A DNA stretch of 64,000 nt from Geobacter sp. OR-1 (GCF_000813145.1 NZ_BAZF01000001.1:62001-126000); one strand, 5' to 3'; shown: positions 16,601-26,334, counted from the stretch's first letter. The notes: a model not told the origin generated them from the letters alone. Program-made: numbers and translations.

Positions 16601-19600
16601 TATGATTACCTGTTGCTCCATTACACCGCAGACAGATTTTTCATCAGCGAACCGGAACTCCTCCCTGTCGGCGAGGTTGGCCTCCCCTATGCCAAGGTCC
16701 TTGCCACCAGCGGCGGCGCCGCTCCCTACAGCTGGACAATAACCGGCGGCGCCCTGCCGCCGGGATTGTCGCTCGATCAGAATACCGGGGAACTGCGCGG
16801 CACCCCCGAAAATCCGGGCAGCTTCGAGTTCAGCATCGGTGTCACCGAAGCCGGGGCCGCAGTTGCGAGCAAGGCATTGCATATTACCGTCATGGGGATA
16901 TCTCCCCAATCACTGTCGACCGGGGTTGTCGGAACACCCTACAGCCAGACAATGACCGTTAGCGGCGGGGCCGTCCCCTATCGATGGGAGGTTGAATCCG
17001 GCAGTCTGCCGACCGGCCTGACCCTTGATGTCAATACCGGCGCCATCTCCGGCACCCCGTCGATGTACGGAAGTTTCCCGTTTACCGTCAGAGTGACCGA
17101 TCAGGACGGCTACCACCTGTCGAAGAGTCATCAGGTCAACGTCTTCGGCATCAGCACACCATCACTGGCAAACGGAACCATTGGCCAGCCATACAGTCAG
17201 TCCCTCACAGCAAGCAACGGGACAGAGCCGTTGACATGGTCGGTTCCCGAAGCAGATCTCCCGACCGGTCTTGCCCTTGACCCGCAGAACGGCACCATCA
17301 CCGGAACTCCGCTGGTTTACGGCGCATGGCCGCTTACCGTGACCGTCCGGGATTTCCAGGGGTTCATTACCCAAAAATCTTTCACGCTGACAATCTACGA
17401 TTCACTCAGGATCGAAGCGCCGCAGCAATCCACCGGCACCGTGGGCCGCAACTATACCAATGTGCTTACCGCCAGTGGCGGCGCCCCACCATACAGCTGG
17501 TCGCTGGATCCCGCATCGCTGCCGCCCGGCGTCTCGTTCTACCCAACAACCGGGGCGCTCTACGGCACGCCAACCACAGCGGGTTCTTACGCGGTAACCG
17601 TCACCCTGACCGATGCCGCGGGTGCGACCATAACCCAAAACTTCACCATTGACATCAAGGCGATGACCCTGGCCAGCGCTGATCTTGCCGCAGGATTCCT
17701 CAACACGGCATATTCCCAGCAGCTGACCGCTTCCGGGGGGAGTGCGCCACTGACGTGGAGTATCACTACCGGGGGGCTCCCGGAGGGGTTGACGCTTGAC
17801 AGCGCCACCGGAGTGATAGCGGGTGTTCCGACCCAAACAGGGAGAACACTCTTTACCATCAGGGCGACCGACAGCCAGTCGCTCGTCTCCGACAGAGAGT
17901 ACTTCATCGAAATCGGGCGCTCGTTCACGCAGCTGGCAGGGGGGGTTAGCGGGTTAATACCCGACCTGACCGGTACGATGGTCATCCTTAACGGCACCAC
18001 AAGCGGCTGTTATATGCCCGGCAATTTAAAATTAACGACATTGGCGTACGACAACGACGGAAACGGTATTTGGGAAACCAAGAGTACGTGCTATGCGTCC
18101 CTCGAATCAGGGGGGATGTCGGCTACACCTGACGGATCGCTGTTGGGCGTTGGGATGAGCTACTACAGCACCATTCTGAAGAAATATCTCCCCACCGGCG
18201 CCATAGCCTGGACCAGGACCTTCTCCCCGGAGAACGGTTACTGCAGCGGCACTTCGCAAACGAGAAAGATTCTTCAGGCTGCCACCGACGGCGCAGGCAA
18301 CATACTGATCGGCGGCGAGATCCAGTGTGACGGGAATCCCGGCAGAGGCGCCTTCCTGACCACAAAGACCGACGCGGGCGGCACAGTCATCTGGTCAAAA
18401 ACCCTGGCCACCGCTACCAACCAGCTATCGGTTTCGGGGATCGCCGTGGAACAGTCCGGTAACGCCGTCATCTCCGGCAAGAGCGGATCGTATGAATATA
18501 CGACCGCCAAGTACGACCCGGACGGGAATCTATTATGGAGCCGTTCCTTCTCTAACGGCTCATCGATTTTCGAGACCTACGGCCCGGTTCTCGACAGCTC
18601 CGGCAACAGCTATTCATCGTTTACCAGTTACTTCTCGGGCAATTACACCGCGGCCTACCAGTTTATCGTCGTCAAATACGACCCGTCAGGAAAGCTTCTC
18701 TGGGCAAGGAGCGGACCGCTCACGGAAAAGGCCCAGGGGATCGGTATCGATAACAAGGGGGATCTCTACATCAGCGGCAACAGCGGCAAGTTCTTCTTTT
18801 ATTCTTCCGACGGCTCGCCCCTGCGCAGCAAGAGCTATCCGGTTTCGAACAGCTACCAGAGGAGGACCGCCATCAACGGCGAAGGTAGAATGTATCTGGT
18901 CGATAGGACCTCAGGCGGCAACAGCACGCTGTCGATCTTTGACCCGCTCGCCATAGACGAAACCGCCATAGAGCTCCCCCGCGGGATTGAGACCGGCTAC
19001 CGGCTCAAGACCTCCGGCGGGACGCTCCCCTACACCTGGGCCATCAGCAACGGCGCACTCCCGGCCGGACTCTCCCTGGAACCATCATCCGGGATGATTA
19101 CCGGGACTCCGCAGGAAAGCGGCTCAACGACGCTTACCGTGAGCGCCCTGGACGCAGAGGGGAATAATGTGGCAAAGGTTATCACCCTGGTCGTCGATGA
19201 CCTGCTGCTGTCCGGGACAACCCTGCCGACCGGCACCACCGGTGTGACATACGCCTTCGACCTCAAGGCGTCAGGCCTTGCTACGCCCTTTAGTTGGGGG
19301 ATAACGAATGGAGCGCTTCCGGCCGGGATCGACCTGGATCCCGTATCCGGCAGGATTCAGGGGATACCGGGCTCAGCCGGTGATTATGCGTTCTCGGTTC
19401 AGGTAACGGACCAGGCCGGCCGCAGCCGGGCTGCAGGGTTTTCTCTCACGATCCGGCAACCGGTTGCCATTGCCACGACCTCACTTCCGGCAGCTGACCT
19501 GACGCAGTTCCCATCCGTTTACATCTACACGCAACTGCAGGCCGAAGGCGGAGCGCCCCCTTACAACTGGCGGCTATCATCCGGGGCACTTCCGTCGGGA

Positions 19601-20263
19601 ATCGCATTGAATCCGGTATCCGGGGAGATCTCCGGAAATCTGACCGCGACCGGAAACCACCAGTTGACAATAGAGGTCACAGACCTTGAAGGCAGAAAAA
19701 CAACCCGCAATTACGAACTGAGCGGTTTTTCGCTGACGCCGTTATACGCTTCCATATCGGGGACTGTGGGATCGTCGTTCACTATGACGCTGGGAGCGAC
19801 AGGTGGAAGACCGCCGTACACCTGGAAAGTAAGCTCCGGCGCGCTCCCGGCCGGACTGAGCCTGAACATGGACTCGGGCCAGATCACGGGAACGCTGCAG
19901 GCTCCCGCCCCTTCTCACAATGTCGGCTTTGAACTCACCGATGCCGGAGGCTCCAGGATTACGCCCTACCTCCCCGTTGAGATATTGCCCCTATCCTGCT
20001 CGTACGGACCGATGGCATCCGACCGGGTTTCCGGCTATTACAACTCTTTTCCGACTCTCTATTCGTATGCCCCGGACAATGCCGTTATCCAGATGCAGGC
20101 ATTCAGCTATTCCGGGGACCTCGATTTCAACCGAGGCGTAAAAGTCCTGCTCAGGGGGGGATACAACTGTTCTTTTACCCCGCAGGACTACTATACCGTT
20201 GTCAGCGGCAACCTGACCGTAACAGCAGGAAGCGTTACGGTCAGCAACATCATTATCAAGTGA
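13616..20263 (+). CDS. Giant secreted subtilisin-like protease with Ig-like and beta-propeller repeats
   Basis: 2215 residues from the ATG at 13616, preceded by AAGGAG; a longer frame to 13523 lacks a leader. Signal peptide (about 1-24), then a protease propeptide (DELIVKFKPG, VEYAEPNYRV). The S8 catalytic domain has D182 in VDTGIDYNH, H237 in GHGTHVAG and S406 in SGTSMATPH, so it is probably active. C-terminal to it are many putative-Ig (He_PIG) domains, recognised by repeated LPAGLSLDSATGVISGTP-type strings, and two propeller blocks made of SBBP-like repeats (GIAVDRSGNAYITGY, VAVDDSGNVYVTGES). The last ~80 residues have a distinct beta character and may be a sorting or anchoring domain. Likely extracellular; substrate unknown. 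Confidence 0.92.
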   Translation: MRYLSRILILFGSLLFLSSTVFAGGATESGNRWRNPAIVLHPDDPEHIVNKRKGRQPEFKEDELIVKFKPGLSKSGQQSVHSRHGGEKLKEFKKLRIHKIRIPKGENVTDAMKRYKEDADVEYAEPNYRVHSLSLPNDPRFNETWGLRNTGQTGGTSGADINVSAAWDVSTGDSTVVVATVDTGIDYNHGDLSANVWRNPLELPGNGIDDDNNGYIDDVYGIDTINHDSNPADDEGHGTHVAGTIGAIGNNATGVAGINWNVKILSCKFLGSDGGGYTDGAIECLDYIKDLKDNGVNIVAVNHSWGCSGGGWSGSCYSQALYDAMNAQRDILQIAAAGNDSQNNDVNEAYPANYQLPNIISVAATDHNDRLAWFSNYGRQSVHVAAPGDNILSTVPGGYASNSGTSMATPHVTGLAALLKAADPDRSWIEIRNLILSSGDEKEGLTGGTVTGKRINAYNALSCSGVSSITPLKFPTSLTAGTPVIISVLSSACGVPSESVTMTTSGNQTFPMLDDGQGEDKAANDGIFTLTWTPAASTPEKLTFSSPTASKVIVVPEFSITSNTLTPGIKNKPYTFTLAAVGGLAPYTWAITSGTLPAGLSLDSATGVISGTPTSNGEFSFTVQATESFGASKTKTVFLFIALHDYSLDWSKVYFSSGGFDFANDVAIDRFGHIYVAGYRDGSLGVDKFDRSGDPLWSRSLGNSQGIGIAVDRSGNAYITGYHSLFSPVGDNYYIMTKKYTTNGSEVWSRETDNGHTWMDPHGSGIALNSSGDIFVSGMLESGNSYDGVALKYDNAGNQLWSRPFGSNSTEKLMGMATDGTGAAYGTGFTNSGGTYDFLTIKYDSATGGTLWSKGFNNGRDDYAYRVAVDDSGNVYVTGESGGSSGKTYCLTIKYDSAGNLVWQKDYQGGDYCRSVAVDGNGRVYVAGRSNAGLISGTPVNNYNAFFLVYDTDGTLLGSKYFDYRVDSAYGIAVDRSGENIYLAGYSASATDLLNYDYLLLHYTADRFFISEPELLPVGEVGLPYAKVLATSGGAAPYSWTITGGALPPGLSLDQNTGELRGTPENPGSFEFSIGVTEAGAAVASKALHITVMGISPQSLSTGVVGTPYSQTMTVSGGAVPYRWEVESGSLPTGLTLDVNTGAISGTPSMYGSFPFTVRVTDQDGYHLSKSHQVNVFGISTPSLANGTIGQPYSQSLTASNGTEPLTWSVPEADLPTGLALDPQNGTITGTPLVYGAWPLTVTVRDFQGFITQKSFTLTIYDSLRIEAPQQSTGTVGRNYTNVLTASGGAPPYSWSLDPASLPPGVSFYPTTGALYGTPTTAGSYAVTVTLTDAAGATITQNFTIDIKAMTLASADLAAGFLNTAYSQQLTASGGSAPLTWSITTGGLPEGLTLDSATGVIAGVPTQTGRTLFTIRATDSQSLVSDREYFIEIGRSFTQLAGGVSGLIPDLTGTMVILNGTTSGCYMPGNLKLTTLAYDNDGNGIWETKSTCYASLESGGMSATPDGSLLGVGMSYYSTILKKYLPTGAIAWTRTFSPENGYCSGTSQTRKILQAATDGAGNILIGGEIQCDGNPGRGAFLTTKTDAGGTVIWSKTLATATNQLSVSGIAVEQSGNAVISGKSGSYEYTTAKYDPDGNLLWSRSFSNGSSIFETYGPVLDSSGNSYSSFTSYFSGNYTAAYQFIVVKYDPSGKLLWARSGPLTEKAQGIGIDNKGDLYISGNSGKFFFYSSDGSPLRSKSYPVSNSYQRRTAINGEGRMYLVDRTSGGNSTLSIFDPLAIDETAIELPRGIETGYRLKTSGGTLPYTWAISNGALPAGLSLEPSSGMITGTPQESGSTTLTVSALDAEGNNVAKVITLVVDDLLLSGTTLPTGTTGVTYAFDLKASGLATPFSWGITNGALPAGIDLDPVSGRIQGIPGSAGDYAFSVQVTDQAGRSRAAGFSLTIRQPVAIATTSLPAADLTQFPSVYIYTQLQAEGGAPPYNWRLSSGALPSGIALNPVSGEISGNLTATGNHQLTIEVTDLEGRKTTRNYELSGFSLTPLYASISGTVGSSFTMTLGATGGRPPYTWKVSSGALPAGLSLNMDSGQITGTLQAPAPSHNVGFELTDAGGSRITPYLPVEILPLSCSYGPMASDRVSGYYNSFPTLYSYAPDNAVIQMQAFSYSGDLDFNRGVKVLLRGGYNCSFTPQDYYTVVSGNLTVTAGSVTVSNIIIK

Positions 20264-20279
20264 CGTCAGTTACATAAAT

Positions 20280-20308
20280 CTGCGGGGCCGATGTCTCCGG
20301 CCCCGCAG
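20280..20308. terminator. Bidirectional terminator between subtilase and UbiD-family gene
   Basis: CTGCGGGGCCG and CGGCCCCGCAG pair around a short loop, followed by ATTTT on the plus side. It lies in the short gap between two convergent genes. Confidence 0.75.
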
Positions 20309-20343
20309 ATTTTCCTTCGCTGAAAATTTTGTTTTCCCGTCTG

Positions 20344-22182
20344 CTATATAATCCCGTGCAGCGGCCCTCCTATGGCCCCGAGGGCATCGACCTTTTTCTC
20401 CACCTCCGGATCACCGATCAGCGGTGGGGCATGATGCGGCTTGATCCGGGCGTCGATCACCAGCGGTCCGGTACACCCCCAGTGCTTGCAGTTCTGAAAG
20501 GCGCCGACGCCGTAGATGTCAGTGGCCGGATTGGACCGGGTAAAGGTCACCCAGAGCATGTTGTTCAGCGTGCGGCCGACAAAATCGCTGTCATCCACCA
20601 CCAGCACCAGTGGCAGGCCGTCAATCCGGGCATTGCGGCCGAGCGACTCGCAGAGGCGCATTATCGCCTGGTCGTTGCCGGGAGTGTAATCGGTGCAGGC
20701 CGGCCCCTGGACCGCCATGATCCCCGGCAGGCAGATACGCTGACTGTTGAAACCGTCCCCCAGGGTCAGATCAGACGGCAGCTCTCTCTGCAACTCCCTC
20801 CTCTTCCCCCCTGCTGCGGCAATGACCACCTTTGATCCCATGTTCAGCCCTTCCCCGGAGTAATCGAGGGTGTCGATGGTGGTCCTGGTCTGGAAATGCA
20901 GGTCGCGGCGCCAGTCCACCCGCTCCAGCATGAAGCCTAGAAACTCGCCGATATGGTGGATATCCGGCGGATTGTCCTCATGTGCTGCGATGAACAGGTA
21001 CTTGGCAAGCGACAACTGCCCCTGCCCCAGGATGGCGTTGGCAATGGTCAGCAGCTCCTGCGGCTCCCGCTCGGCAGCATAGGGGACGTAGCGCTCGGAA
21101 CCGATCGCCAGCAGCAGCGGGTGCACCCCGGCGGCATCAACGGCATGAACCCCCTTGACGCCGGGGAGCACGGTCGGGATCAGCTCTCCGGTCAGTTCGT
21201 GGATGAAGGCGCCGAAGGTGGTATCCTCCTGCGGCGGCCGGCCGACAGTGGTGAACGGCCAGATGGCGCCGTCACGATGCCAGACCTTTTCGACCTTCAG
21301 CACCGGGAATGCGTGGGCCAGGGAATAATAGCCGAGATGGTCGCCGAACGGGCCTTCAGGTAAAGTTTTTTCTAGATCAAGCGTCCCGGAGATGCAGAAA
21401 TCGGCCTCGGCCGGGATCGGCAGTTCCCCGGCTTGGCAGGCCAGCGGGAGCCGGTGGCCGCCGAGGAGACCGGCAAAGGCAAGCTCCGGCATCCCTTCCG
21501 GTAGTGGCATTACCGCCGCCACCGTCATGGACGGGGCGCCGCCGACCAAGATGTTGACCTTGAGCGGCTTGCCCAGCTCCAGCGCCTCGCTATGATGCAC
21601 CCCCAGACCGCGATGGATCTGGTAATGCAGCCCCACCTCCTTGTTCAGGCGATAGCTGTTGCCGGAGAGCTGCACCCGGTACATACCGAGGTTGGAACTC
21701 CTGATACCCGGCCTTGACGGACTTTCGGAATAGACCTGCGGCAGGGTGACGAACGGCCCGCCATCGTCGGGCCAGGAGATCACCTTGGGGAGCTGGTCTA
21801 TGGTGGTCCGGTTGGCGAGGATCGGTGCGCTCGCGGTCGCTCGCGGCAGCAGATGAAGCGCCCCCGGCACTGCCCTGATCAGGGAAGCCGGGTTTTTCAG
21901 CGCCTCGGCCGGGTTGATCTTCAATGCCACCAGCGCCTCGATGGTTCTCAGGGAGTCGCGGAAGATCCAGCGCGCCCGCTCCAGCGTTCCGAACAGGTTG
22001 CCGAGCAGCGGGAAGCGGCTCCCGGTGACATTGGTAAAGAGGAGCGCCGGCCCCTGCGCTTCGTAGACCCGCCGCTGGATAACCCCTGCCTCAAGATACG
22101 GATCGACCTCGGCATCAATCCTGATCAAGCGGCCGTTTTTCTCAAGATCAGCAACGCACTGCTGAAGATTGCGATATCCCAT
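20344..22182 (-). CDS. UbiD-family decarboxylase
   Basis: 612 residues, longer than the ~490 of E. coli UbiD. The family signature LPEGPFGDHLGYY is present, with the upstream NLGMYRVQLSG and MSLHYQIHRGLG-like region that binds the prenylated FMN cofactor and metal. The C-terminal extension carries NCKHWGC. UbiD enzymes reversibly decarboxylate aromatic or unsaturated acids and need prenyl-FMN from a UbiX partner, which is not in this window. Members act in ubiquinone/menaquinone synthesis or in anaerobic aromatic degradation; sequence alone does not decide. Divergent from the kinase gene at 22309 with a 126-bp gap. Confidence 0.9.
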   Translation of the reverse strand: MGYRNLQQCVADLEKNGRLIRIDAEVDPYLEAGVIQRRVYEAQGPALLFTNVTGSRFPLLGNLFGTLERARWIFRDSLRTIEALVALKINPAEALKNPASLIRAVPGALHLLPRATASAPILANRTTIDQLPKVISWPDDGGPFVTLPQVYSESPSRPGIRSSNLGMYRVQLSGNSYRLNKEVGLHYQIHRGLGVHHSEALELGKPLKVNILVGGAPSMTVAAVMPLPEGMPELAFAGLLGGHRLPLACQAGELPIPAEADFCISGTLDLEKTLPEGPFGDHLGYYSLAHAFPVLKVEKVWHRDGAIWPFTTVGRPPQEDTTFGAFIHELTGELIPTVLPGVKGVHAVDAAGVHPLLLAIGSERYVPYAAEREPQELLTIANAILGQGQLSLAKYLFIAAHEDNPPDIHHIGEFLGFMLERVDWRRDLHFQTRTTIDTLDYSGEGLNMGSKVVIAAAGGKRRELQRELPSDLTLGDGFNSQRICLPGIMAVQGPACTDYTPGNDQAIMRLCESLGRNARIDGLPLVLVVDDSDFVGRTLNNMLWVTFTRSNPATDIYGVGAFQNCKHWGCTGPLVIDARIKPHHAPPLIGDPEVEKKVDALGAIGGPLHGII

Positions 22183-22308
22183 TGATCATCCATCCGCTTT
22201 CCGATTCAACCGGGGAGGCGCGCCCCCCGGCAAATGAATGCTTGATTTGTGTATCTGTATCATTGTACTCAGATAAATACAATCGCTTCGATTTATGCTG
22301 GAGCCGGC

Positions 22309-24822
22309 ATGCCACGCCAGACACTTTTTGCCAAATTTCTTGTTATCACCCTCCTCCTGACGCTCACGCCACTCATTGCGTCCTCGTTGATTCTTCTCGG
22401 GCAACTGGAATCCATAACATCCCGATTGAGCGATGAAATCGCCGACACATCCGACGTCCAGGCTTCGGAATCGCTCCGGATGCGCGCCAAACAGGTGGCC
22501 GAAACCGTTGGTGACCTGCTGCAGAAATGTGAAAATGACCTGCTCTTTCTCGCCCGAAGCAGACCGGATCGCCTCACGCTGTTCGATTTTTACCTTACCA
22601 GGCGTGGCGATATCTGGGAACGGGACCGGGATGCGAATCTTCCTTCGGAAAATCGCGATCTGATCCCTCTGTACCAGTCAATAGCACTGATCGACAGACA
22701 CGGCCAGGAGCGGATTGTCATCCGCGACGGGAGAACCGTCCCGGAAAACGAGTTGCGCAATGTGGCCGATCCGGCGGCAACAGAGTTCAAGGGCGAAGAC
22801 TATTTCCTCAAAACCCGCTCCCTGCAGCCGGGGCGAATCCATGTAACCCATCTCACCGGGTTTCACGTTACCCGCCAGCAACAGCTGCAAGGGGCCGCCG
22901 AACCGGAGGATGCCTATAACGGCGAACAATACCGCGGAGTAGTGCGGTTCTGCACCCCCCTTAACGACAAGAACGGCAGGTTTGACGGCATTCTGGTCAT
23001 CTCGCTCGATCATCGGCACCTCATGGAGATAACCCAGCACATCGATCCGGGGCGCGGCTATTCAACCGTCTTCCCCAGTTACAAGAGCGGCAATTACGCC
23101 TTTCTCTTTGACGATGAAGGATGGGTCGTTACGCACCCCAGATTCTGGTATATCAGGGGAGTCGGCAAGGATGGCCGGGGCATCCCGCCATACACGGAGC
23201 GATCCTCCTCAACAGAAGTCGAGGCCGGGCTCACCCCCTTCAAACTGGACAGCGCTGCCTTCATAAACCCCAATTTCCCCAAAATCATCGATGAGGTCAG
23301 GAAGCACAAAACCGGGTATGTGGAAATCCTTGCCACCAGGGATTCCAAAAACATCATGGCCTACGCCCCCATCCTGTACAATACCGGGGATTATCGCACC
23401 CACGGCGTCTTCGGCGGTGTAACCATCGCGTTCAAAGTCGACCAGTACAACGACCTGATCAGGAAAGGGAGTAGGCTGATCAGCAGTCAGCTTAAGGCTC
23501 ACCGTACCCAGAGCTCCATCATCCTGCTGATCACTGCCTGCCTGTCCGCCTTTGCCGCCTGGCGGCTGTCACGAGGGATAGTAAAGCCTCTCCAGGAATT
23601 GACCAACGGAGTCAGGAAGCTTGCCGAAGGGGATACCGGCAGCAGGGTGATTGCCACATCATCCGACGAAGTCGGCGAGCTGGCGAAATCTTTCAACCAC
23701 ATGGCGGACGAACTGGAGGTCCGCAAAAACAACCTGCTCTCGACCCTGGATGAACTGCGCCGGTCCCGCCTGGAGATCATGGACGAACGCAACTTCCAGG
23801 AGAGCATCCTGGAGAGTATCACCAGCGCCATCATCACCTTTTCGCCCGATGGCGTCCTGACGTCGATCAATGCCACGGCTGGACATTTTCTGGGAAACTC
23901 CGTTGCCGTCGGCATGGGGTATCGCACCGTCTACGCTGGCTGGGAGGATATGGCGGACCGGGTCGGCAGTGCCCTTGCCGGTAAGAAACCGTATGGCCGC
24001 GAGCCGTTGATCATTGAACGCAACGGCAGTACCATGCATTTCGATGTCGGATTCTTCCCTATCGGCCGTGACGCCGAACAAGGCATCACCGTCACCATGC
24101 GCGACGAAACCGAAAAAGAGCGGATGCGCGAGGAGATGACCCGGATGGACCAGCTGGCGTCTCTGGGCACGATCTCCGCCGGTATTGCCCACGAGATCAG
24201 AAACCCGCTCACCGGGATAACCCTCCTTCTCGACGATCTGCACGACCGGCAGGGTCTGGACCCGGATACCAAGTTGATGATCGGTCATGCCATTGCGGAA
24301 ACGGAACGGGTCGAACGGCTGATTTCGTCCCTGCTCTCCTATTCTTCACCGCCGAGGGCCTGCTTTGTCCTGGCAAACCTGAACACAGCGGTGCAGGAAG
24401 GGATTGTGCTTTTCCGCAAGGCGTGCGAAAAACAAGGAGTAGAGCTGGTTTCCTCCTGCAACCCTATCCCGCCATTTCCTTTCGATCCGGACCAGATCAG
24501 ACAACTGCTGCTCAACCTCCTAGGTAATGCCCTGGAAGCGGTCAGTCCGGGAGGGAGGATTGCCATTGGCACATTCTGTGCTGCGAACTGCGCTTATATC
24601 AGCGTTGCCGACACTGGTCCCGGCATCCCGGAAGAGGACATCCCCAGGCTGTTCGAGCCATTCTTCACCCGGAAGAGCGCCGGAACCGGGCTTGGGTTGT
24701 CAATAGTGCAGAGAATTGTCGAAGAACATCACGGCAGCATCAAAGTAGAGAGCAATTGTGGTGAAGGCACCGTGGTTACCGTGGAGCTCCCGATGGGGAG
24801 CTTACTGGAAAGAGAAACTTAA
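22309..24822 (+). CDS. Sensor histidine kinase (DctB-like) with Cache, HAMP and PAS domains
   Basis: 837 residues from ATG 22309 (GGAG 5 nt upstream; the frame opens earlier without a leader). Order: transmembrane helix (about 14-35), large periplasmic dCache-like sensor (about 45-395), second helix (SSIILLITACLSAFAAW), HAMP (RGIVKPLQELTNGVRKLAEG), PAS (ILESITSAIITFSPDG), HisKA with phosphoacceptor H628 in AHEIRNP, and HATPase with NLLGNALEA, DTGPGIP and GTGLGLSI. Its stop overlaps the start of the sigma-54 activator by one base, so they form a pair. The next operon is a C4-dicarboxylate TRAP transporter, so sensing of a dicarboxylate-like nutrient is the likeliest role; this is inferred from context. 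Confidence 0.92.
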   Translation: MPRQTLFAKFLVITLLLTLTPLIASSLILLGQLESITSRLSDEIADTSDVQASESLRMRAKQVAETVGDLLQKCENDLLFLARSRPDRLTLFDFYLTRRGDIWERDRDANLPSENRDLIPLYQSIALIDRHGQERIVIRDGRTVPENELRNVADPAATEFKGEDYFLKTRSLQPGRIHVTHLTGFHVTRQQQLQGAAEPEDAYNGEQYRGVVRFCTPLNDKNGRFDGILVISLDHRHLMEITQHIDPGRGYSTVFPSYKSGNYAFLFDDEGWVVTHPRFWYIRGVGKDGRGIPPYTERSSSTEVEAGLTPFKLDSAAFINPNFPKIIDEVRKHKTGYVEILATRDSKNIMAYAPILYNTGDYRTHGVFGGVTIAFKVDQYNDLIRKGSRLISSQLKAHRTQSSIILLITACLSAFAAWRLSRGIVKPLQELTNGVRKLAEGDTGSRVIATSSDEVGELAKSFNHMADELEVRKNNLLSTLDELRRSRLEIMDERNFQESILESITSAIITFSPDGVLTSINATAGHFLGNSVAVGMGYRTVYAGWEDMADRVGSALAGKKPYGREPLIIERNGSTMHFDVGFFPIGRDAEQGITVTMRDETEKERMREEMTRMDQLASLGTISAGIAHEIRNPLTGITLLLDDLHDRQGLDPDTKLMIGHAIAETERVERLISSLLSYSSPPRACFVLANLNTAVQEGIVLFRKACEKQGVELVSSCNPIPPFPFDPDQIRQLLLNLLGNALEAVSPGGRIAIGTFCAANCAYISVADTGPGIPEEDIPRLFEPFFTRKSAGTGLGLSIVQRIVEEHHGSIKVESNCGEGTVVTVELPMGSLLERET

Positions 24823-26192
24823 TGGAAAAGATCCTGATAATAGATGACGAGCCGTTCATCCGCGAAAACGTAGAGCGGATTCTGGGGGAAGACGGCTACC
24901 AGGTCCTCGCGGCTGCGGACGGCACGACCGCCAGCGAACTAGTTTCCGCCGAAGAAGTGGACCTGGTGCTGCTCGATCTCAACCTCGGGAAAGAGAACGG
25001 TCTTGACGTACTGAAGGAGCTGAAGAAAATCGAGCCGGAGCTGCTGGTAATCGTCATCACCGGTTACGGCTCTGTGGAGAGTGCGGTCGCCTCTCTGAAA
25101 CTCGGGGCATTCCACTACATGAAAAAGCCGTTCAAGGCAGATGCCTTGCGGGTCATCGTCAAACTGGCGCTGCAGACCACCAGCCTGAAGCGTGAGGTGC
25201 GCGCCATACGGCAGGGGGCGCTGGAGCTGTTTGAAAAAGTGCCGCTGGTCGGGGTAAATTCCTCGCTGAAAGAGATTATCCGCCAGGCCCGCGAAGTTGC
25301 CCGCTTTGCCGAAGCGACCGTATTGATCACCGGGGAATCGGGCACCGGCAAGGAGCTGATCGCCAAGTCGATCCACCACCTCTCGGACCGGCGCGAGGCG
25401 CCGTTCATCGAGATCAACTGCGCCTCGATCCCGGTCAACCTCCTGGAAAGCGAGCTGTTCGGCCATGAAAAAGGGGCTTTTACCGATGCCTCGGCCCGGA
25501 AGACCGGGCTGTTCGAAGCGGCCAACAAGGGAACCATCTTCCTGGACGAGATCGGCGAGATGGACCCGGCCATGCAGGCCAAGCTGCTGCGGGTGCTGGA
25601 GAGCCGCCAGATCCGCCGGGTCGGCGGTACGCGGAATATTGACGTCGATGTCCGGGTGATATCGGCGACCAACCGGAACCTCGGAGATGCGATCAAATCC
25701 GGCCAGTTCCGGGAAGACCTCTTCTACCGGCTGAATGTCTTCCCGATCCGGATCCCGCCACTGCGCGAACGGCGGGAGGATATCCCGGTGCTCGCCGCCT
25801 TTTACCTCGACAAATACAGCCGGGCGTTCTCGCGCGGCTTCCATGAGATATCCGGAGAGGCAAAGGCGCTGCTGTCGGGTTACAACTGGCCCGGGAACAT
25901 CCGCGAGCTGAAAAACGTCATCGAAAAGATCTGCATCATCAACCAGGGGCCGACACTCACGGCCAGCCATCTGCCGCCGGAGATCTCAGGCGCCCCCACC
26001 CGGTCAGCCCGGGCCGAACTCCCCGATGTCGAAACGCTGGGCCTTGAAGGGGCCGTAGAGGCGTTCGAGCTGGAAATCATCAGGGCAGCGCTGGACAAAT
26101 GCGGCGGCAATGTCCTGAAGACTGCAGAGCTGCTGAAAATACCCCGAGGAACGCTTCGTTACAAGATGGGCAAACTCGGTATCCAGCCGTAA
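24822..26192 (+). CDS. NtrC/DctD-family sigma-54-dependent response regulator
   Basis: 456 residues. Receiver domain with D52 (LLDLNLGKENG) and the Lys in MKKPF; AAA+ domain with Walker A GESGTGKE, the sigma-54-contacting GAFTDA loop (HEKGAFTDAS), Walker B TIFLDEIGEM and the R-finger region LFYRLNVFPIRIPPLRER. A C-terminal Fis-type helix-turn-helix follows (GGNVLKTAELLKIPRGTLRYKM). Phosphorylated by the preceding kinase, it should activate sigma-54 promoters. Just downstream lie a paired dyad repeat and a matching -24/-12 promoter ahead of dctPQM, which are its probable targets. Confidence 0.95.
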   Translation: MEKILIIDDEPFIRENVERILGEDGYQVLAAADGTTASELVSAEEVDLVLLDLNLGKENGLDVLKELKKIEPELLVIVITGYGSVESAVASLKLGAFHYMKKPFKADALRVIVKLALQTTSLKREVRAIRQGALELFEKVPLVGVNSSLKEIIRQAREVARFAEATVLITGESGTGKELIAKSIHHLSDRREAPFIEINCASIPVNLLESELFGHEKGAFTDASARKTGLFEAANKGTIFLDEIGEMDPAMQAKLLRVLESRQIRRVGGTRNIDVDVRVISATNRNLGDAIKSGQFREDLFYRLNVFPIRIPPLRERREDIPVLAAFYLDKYSRAFSRGFHEISGEAKALLSGYNWPGNIRELKNVIEKICIINQGPTLTASHLPPEISGAPTRSARAELPDVETLGLEGAVEAFELEIIRAALDKCGGNVLKTAELLKIPRGTLRYKMGKLGIQP

Positions 26193-26221
26193 TCCCCCAA
26201 ACGCCAGTTTAATATCCAACA

Positions 26222-26262
26222 TGGCCAATTTCAGCCACAATAATTGGCCAATTTCAGCCACA
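26222..26262 (+). promoter_or_regulatory. Paired activator sites (upstream enhancer) for dctPQM
   Basis: The 18-bp sequence TGGCCAATTTCAGCCACA occurs twice, at 26222-26239 and 26245-26262, one repeat every 23 bp (about two helical turns). Each contains the dyad TGGC-N8-GCCA. They lie about 75-110 bp upstream of the sigma-54 promoter, the usual place for NtrC-type enhancers. Repeats are seen; the bound protein is inferred to be the activator at 24822. Confidence 0.75.
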
Positions 26263-26334
26263 CCATCTTTCCGCCGCTACCCTTGAATACACTAGTTTCC
26301 AGATAAACCGCGCTCTTATGCCACCCAATATTCA

